A stretch of DNA of 64,000 nt from Azolla caroliniana (Eukaryota; Polypodiophyta): positions 25,606,001 through 25,670,000 of the forward strand of contig JBHGNT010000002.1 in the NCBI GenBank assembly GCA_043228905.1, given 5' to 3'. Shown here in pieces: positions 59,303 through 64,000 of this stretch. Within the stretch, counting starts at the first letter, position 1; each line of letters starts with the position of its first letter. Both the position numbers and the translations under genes were made by a program. The notes under the pieces were generated by a model that saw only the letters and a program-made list of their open reading frames with translations, searched no databases and was not told the DNA's origin.

Positions 59303-62300
59303 TTAACTTTGTTTCTTTTTCTTTTTAAAAAAGAATTTCCTTCGTGCATTGTTCTCCTTTCTCTGTTCTCTTTCTTCAAGGAAATATTCTTCCTTATTTT
59401 TCCAAACTTTTTTTCTTTTCTTTTTAACAGTATTCTCCTTGGGGCTATGGATTTCTTTGTTTTTTCTTTTGTTCTTTTTCATAAATTTCTTCTTTACTTT
59501 CTCTTGTTCAAGGTTTGTCCCACGAGGGAAAACTCTTTCTTCTGTAAATGAAGATTGATCCAGCTGATTATCGTGCCAATGACTGGATATATCATTAGAT
59601 AAATGTGACCAATAAGATTGTTTTCTTCCTTCTGGTACCAGACCAATCATATTTTTCCTTCCTGCAAGTTTCTCATCCACTCTAACAATGCGTGACAGCA
59701 AACCAGCTCCCAATTTTTTGTCATTGAAATTGAGGTCTGTTAGAGCCCTGTGGGCGAGCATGAAAGCAAACCGCACCTGTTGAGTACAAAATTAAGAGAA
59801 TAAACTTATGTGTTATTCTTCATTAGAAATTAGAATAAACTCTCAAGAGACTGAAGCAACATTTCATAGTGAGCTATCACAGTTGCTGAAATACACTTCT
59901 GTGAAAGTCATAGATTTAGGATTTTTGCATGAATACAGATTTTTGCTCATTTTCATAAATTAAAATGATCTTGAAAACTAATATCTCTCATAAATCTAGT
60001 TCTATCAAAAGCTAGACATTTGGTTGGGTTACTCCATGTATCAACGCCTAATTGAGATGCATGAGTCAAATTCTGACCCGTTATTGTAGAAAATGGGGAT
60101 CCCACAGTGGAACTGATGAAGGGGCATTGACATGGTCCCAGCAAGGTCTGCCTCCTGCTCATGGTCCCAGTAAGGTTGGTCAAGCCGAGAAAGATGCTCT
60201 GGAAGGAAGCAGCTATCCAAATCCACACTGGTGCATGGAGGCATTAAAAATGAGTCACATAGGGGAAGTATACGGGGACGTGCTGCACAGGCAACCACAC
60301 CCTGCCACAGGGAGAAATCTAGATAGACCATGTGATGTGTATGTGATCTGGGAAGTGCAGTTGGCCAAAGACATTTCCGGCCCAGAAAAGGTTAGAGGTA
60401 GCTTGTTGGGTGAGCGGCTGAATACCCTAAAAACGAGCATACGTATTACAGGGCGGTGTGGCTGCCCGAAGATGCTTCAGTGATACGTGTGTAAGATACC
60501 AAAGGCCCCAGAAAAGCTGAGTGAAAGTAGCTCTGAGAAAGTCAATCACATGGAGAAATCCCAATGGACCATGTGATATGTATTTGCGATCCAGGTCCAC
60601 ATGGCAACCATATAACAAACATTAAGGCCCAGAATATTGGGAGCAAGCCATTGATTCTGAGAGAGAAGGATAAATAGTGGCTGGATGAATGCGATATATT
60701 CTGAGAAAAGAGATCACGGGCAGAAATTACAGAAAGAACCAATTGAGGATTTTAACTGCAAAATTGAGAACCAACCTATACATGATAAATAACAGCAAGC
60801 ACAGATATCAAAATAACCAAAAAAGAGGATGGAATCACCCTGAAGCATTAGAGAGTGATTGCCTTCGCAAATAGAACCTATAAACTTATAAAGCGCAAAA
60901 AACACATCTCTGACTGGTGTTAAAAGAATGAGGTGCTGAGGCAAACCAATTGTAACTTGTTGCAACCATCACAATAATAGTTTGTCCAAGGAAAAAGAAG
61001 TCACACTGTCTATGAGGCATTCTCTCAGGGAGAGACATATCTATGCGCTAGAAGAGGAAACAAAGAACCTACCAAACCAAATGTGAGAGAGGTGAAAAAA
61101 GGGCTCATGATTGGACTTGGTCTGGATTTCATCAGTTGTGTTCGCAAAGAGGGCAACTTTTGAACCATAGGCATTGAACCACAACCACACTAGCTCAGTG
61201 TCCTGTTCTTACTTGTACCCTTTCAGAAATTCCACAGCCTGCTCCAACTAGATGTGGAACAACTTGATTCCTAAATATGAAAAATGTCCTTTAAAAAGAA
61301 ATAAAAAGAGCACTATATAACTCTGGTCATGAGAGCCCATGAGTCTCTCAATGCATGTGTATCTCTAATAAAAAATCACTAATCCTCTTTGATGATGCTC
61401 TGCCTAGGGGAGTTGTAATGTCTCATTCATATATATCATGTTATGCCAATAAGTAGCGTAGTGTACCTATGCCTCCGACATTATAATGTATCCTCTCTTC
61501 TGGGATACCAACCAATCTCCCCCTCTAGCCAAGATACCTTGAAAACTGTACACTTACCATAGACATGCGTCGACACCCACTAATCATAAAATACTACGAT
61601 ACCAAAATTTGAAGATCCACAAATGAGAACGTATTATAAAAGTTCAGGACCATACCTTCTGAAAATTGAATGAGCTTTTAGCAATATCACTTGATGGTGC
61701 CTGCCACGGGAGTACATGCTATTAAAAGTGTCACTCCAAAGAAAATTTTCTCACAATGTAGTATATTTCTTACTTGAGGATCCTCAACAGTCAGCATCAA
61801 GGGTTTCCTTGAATCAAAAAATCTGCAAGTGAAGAAATGTTCTTTAACTAACACTATCCAACAAATTGCATAACCCCTGATACTTTGCAGTGAAATCCAT
61901 GGCAGAATTTCATGAAACTCAAGCGCTAAATTGTACTCTAATAGCCATAATTAGGGTAACTTAAAAACATTACCCTCGTTCTTTTTTCTTGAAAAAATGG
62001 CCTCCATCTCTACATGATATGCCAACATCTTTTATATTAAGTGATCGCCCATAAAACTCGAAAAACTCCACCTGCATCAGTGCTTTACCAAAACATTTAA
62101 CTAGTGGCAACAAATCCATCTCAAAATGATGGAACCAAGAAAGTAATGAAAAAGAATCATGTGAGGAATCTTGAACTCTGAAACTACTTTTAATGCACTC
62201 GGGTCTTTGATGTTTCAACGAGAGGGTTTTAGTAATATTGGAACTTCTAGACCGTATTTTATACCATCAAAATTTTCAATTGGAAAATCTCAAACACAGA

Positions 62301-64000
62301 AAACAAAAAAGTTTCAATGCACATTTAATAAAAAATAGAGCATCAAACTTGCGTTGATTATGAATAACTTCAATCAGAAAACGTGTCACAGTACATGGAC
62401 ATATATACAGATTGAAAGAGTCATCTCTTGGGTGAATCTTTTTAAAAATGTGGGTTTAAACTTGACATGGATAATTAGCAGGTATGTTTCTTGAATACAC
62501 AGTGCATATCCAAGTAGACATCCAGACTGCTATATGATTGGCAGCTACATGACTTACAAGCAGTCAATCAAAGAAATCTTGCCTATTTTCAAGTCTCAGT
62601 CTCATATGAAGCTTCAATTTCAGAGTTTATTATGTCCATTTCTAAAATAGTACAACTCCAAGGCCAAAATAAGTAGTATTTTGACCTCCAATTGACATTT
62701 CTATGATGCATCTTGTGTTCAAAGTTTTTCCAATAAAGAAAACATACCAGCAGTACTCCAAGGTTCTGCTCAAGCCTAATCTGTTCTTGTGCATGAACAT
62801 GGGACAATTTTCTTGCATGTGCCTGAATATAATCAAGCAAGTGAATCAAAAGTGTCTACTCTTAACAAAAGTGTAATTAAAATGTGTTAATGCTTCACCT
62901 GAAGGTAACCTAGAAGCATCACAAGTAAAGCATAGGAACCAATTCCTCCACTATATACCTATGAACGCAACAATATGGATTTTGTCATAATAAGTAAAGG
63001 TATGAAACATAAAAGCCCCTTATTGGAGCATACACAAAAGTTCCACTAAATATTTAGTATATATATGAAATAAGAGAGTCAAAACGGTATAAAATGTCTT
63101 CTAACTCAACAAACTGTTGACATCCAGAAAAGAGACCCTAAAACCTAAACCGCTCTTTAATGGAATTAATGTTCAGAACAGAGAAGATTAGTATTTTACC
63201 CAAAAAAATAAAAATTATTAATAAATCAGCTTTTCCATCACTAGATATTAAACCTCACAACTAAAGTATGTCATAGAGCACTAGCATGACAGAAAGTGGC
63301 AATTCATTTTTATCGTTGACGATTTCAAATACACCATTCACATATCATATAGATGCATATGCAAGGGTATGCAGATAAAAACGAGGGGCAAGAAGACAGA
63401 ATCAAAAAACAGACAGATAGTATTACTATGTGCTTATATATAAAAATGTGGCTAGTGGAAATTATCTCATGTAGAATACATAACCTAGCAAGATGAAAAT
63501 GCATTTCTCATACTCCCATCGATCCTTACAACTCATAAATGTGTAAACATCATGTTACGATGACAAAACAGCTTCAGCCCATAAACTGCAAGAGATTCCC
63601 TCTATGAAACTACGTCAAACATAACTTACAAGTGATAAATGTGAAGGTGAGTATTTATAGCAATAAGCCATCAGAAAAAACTTGGAAGTAAAATTTGAAA
63701 ATGCTTACTTCATTCAAATCCCGTTGTTGAAGAAATATCTTCACTACCATACATAGTGGTTTTAGAGGAGGAACAGCTTTTAATGCTTCCTAAAGAGAAA
63801 AAACACATAGAAGACAAGATTAGATCAATATTGCATATACAAGGGTACATAATAACGAAAACACCTCCTCCTTGGTGACACCATTAACAAAGTGATGCCA
63901 GTCTTCGAGCTACTCAGTTTGTCCTTAGTTACAAAGTACAAATTCACCGTCAAAGGACATAGGCTAAATGGGAAATTTCCATAGCCATCCATCCTCAATA
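59303..64000 (-). CDS. TRL: Trf4/5-like non-canonical poly(A) polymerase, C-terminal part, runs off right edge
   Basis: Exons (5' to 3'): 63789-63709, 62958-62899, 62822-62748, 62071-61974, 61822-61774, 61700-61656, 59776-59303 (stop). A further upstream exon at 63909-63865 (EDWHHFVNGVTKEE) is only possible. In order the protein shows PPLKPLCMVVKIFLQQRDLN, VYSGGIGSYALLVMLLGYLQ, QNLGVLLVEFFEFYGRSLN, VGISCRDGGHFFKKKERGFF, SRKPLMLTVEDPQAPSSDIA and KSSFNFQKVRFAFMLAHRAL. These are hallmarks of the nucleotidyltransferase central and PAP-associated domains of the Trf4/PAPD5 family. The family adds short A tails to aberrant or precursor nuclear RNAs for exosome decay. The tail is extremely Lys-rich and looks nuclear or nucleolar. 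The catalytic Asp residues would lie beyond the window. Confidence 0.9.
59990..60620. other. GC-richer insert in the last intron of the poly(A) polymerase gene
   Basis: Within the 1.88-kb intron this block is clearly less AT-rich than its surroundings. It contains an internal repeat: ggagaaatct plus gaccatgtgatgtgtatgtg near 60310-60350, and ggagaaatcc plus gaccatgtgatatgtatttg near 60552-60590. It looks like an inserted repetitive element, but I cannot assign it to a family and see no clear termini. Confidence 0.45.

Noticed and set aside
63865-63909. Extra upstream exon of the poly(A) polymerase gene
   Set aside because: The splice sites and phase fit, but the sequence before PPLKPLC aligns poorly with what I remember of the family, so it is mentioned only as possible.
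1-64000. tRNA, rRNA, organellar insertions and viral sequences
   Set aside because: Looked for by eye and none seen. A covariance-model scan would be needed to exclude small RNA genes.

Overview
The window is AT-rich nuclear DNA from a land plant. The genes are split by many GT-AG introns, three proteins begin with plausible plastid transit peptides or acylation motifs, the kinase is a plant-type CDPK, ClpD is plant specific, and the telomere-like repeats are of the TTTAGGG type. The LINE proteins and the roomy intergenic DNA would fit a fern, gymnosperm or another non-flowering lineage, but that is a guess.

Layout. 1-1711 (-): remnant of a non-LTR retrotransposon with a 45-nt telomere-like insertion flanked by a 19-nt duplication. 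1782-4601 (+): HD-domain metal-dependent phosphohydrolase, 7 exons. 4.6-9.3 kb: no recognisable gene. 9.37-10.54 kb: GAA and TC microsatellites leading into 10545-15843 (+), a calcium-dependent protein kinase, 9 exons. 16-20.8 kb: intergenic, with a short retroposon and tandem duplications. 20795-27865 (-): DDT-domain chromatin protein of the DDR4 type, 12 exons. 29958-36925 (-): plastid Clp ATPase ClpD/ERD1, 12 exons. 37-46 kb: microsatellites, diverged tandem repeats, and a complete hAT-like transposon (41565-42896) with an 8-bp target duplication that carries a piece of a LINE. 46256-55705 (-): ISN1-type IMP 5'-nucleotidase, 8 exons including an 18-nt microexon and a 4.66-kb last intron holding another LINE piece. 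59303 to beyond 64000 (-): C-terminal half of a Trf4/5-like non-canonical poly(A) polymerase. For the five genes complete in the window, the exon chains given were joined by hand, keep one reading frame from start to stop and use consensus splice sites (one GC-AG).

The genes do not form a pathway. They are ordinary housekeeping or signalling genes: calcium signalling, plastid proteostasis, chromatin remodelling, purine nucleotide metabolism, RNA surveillance and nucleotide hydrolysis.

The most unusual signal lies in the introns. In ClpD introns 1 and 2 and CDPK introns 1 and 2 the exon-intron 5' splice junction, including a few exonic bases, is repeated inside the intron. DDR4 intron 1 carries several decayed copies of part of exon 2. 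This suggests that introns here grow by tandem duplication that includes exon edges, leaving arrays of decoy donor sites.
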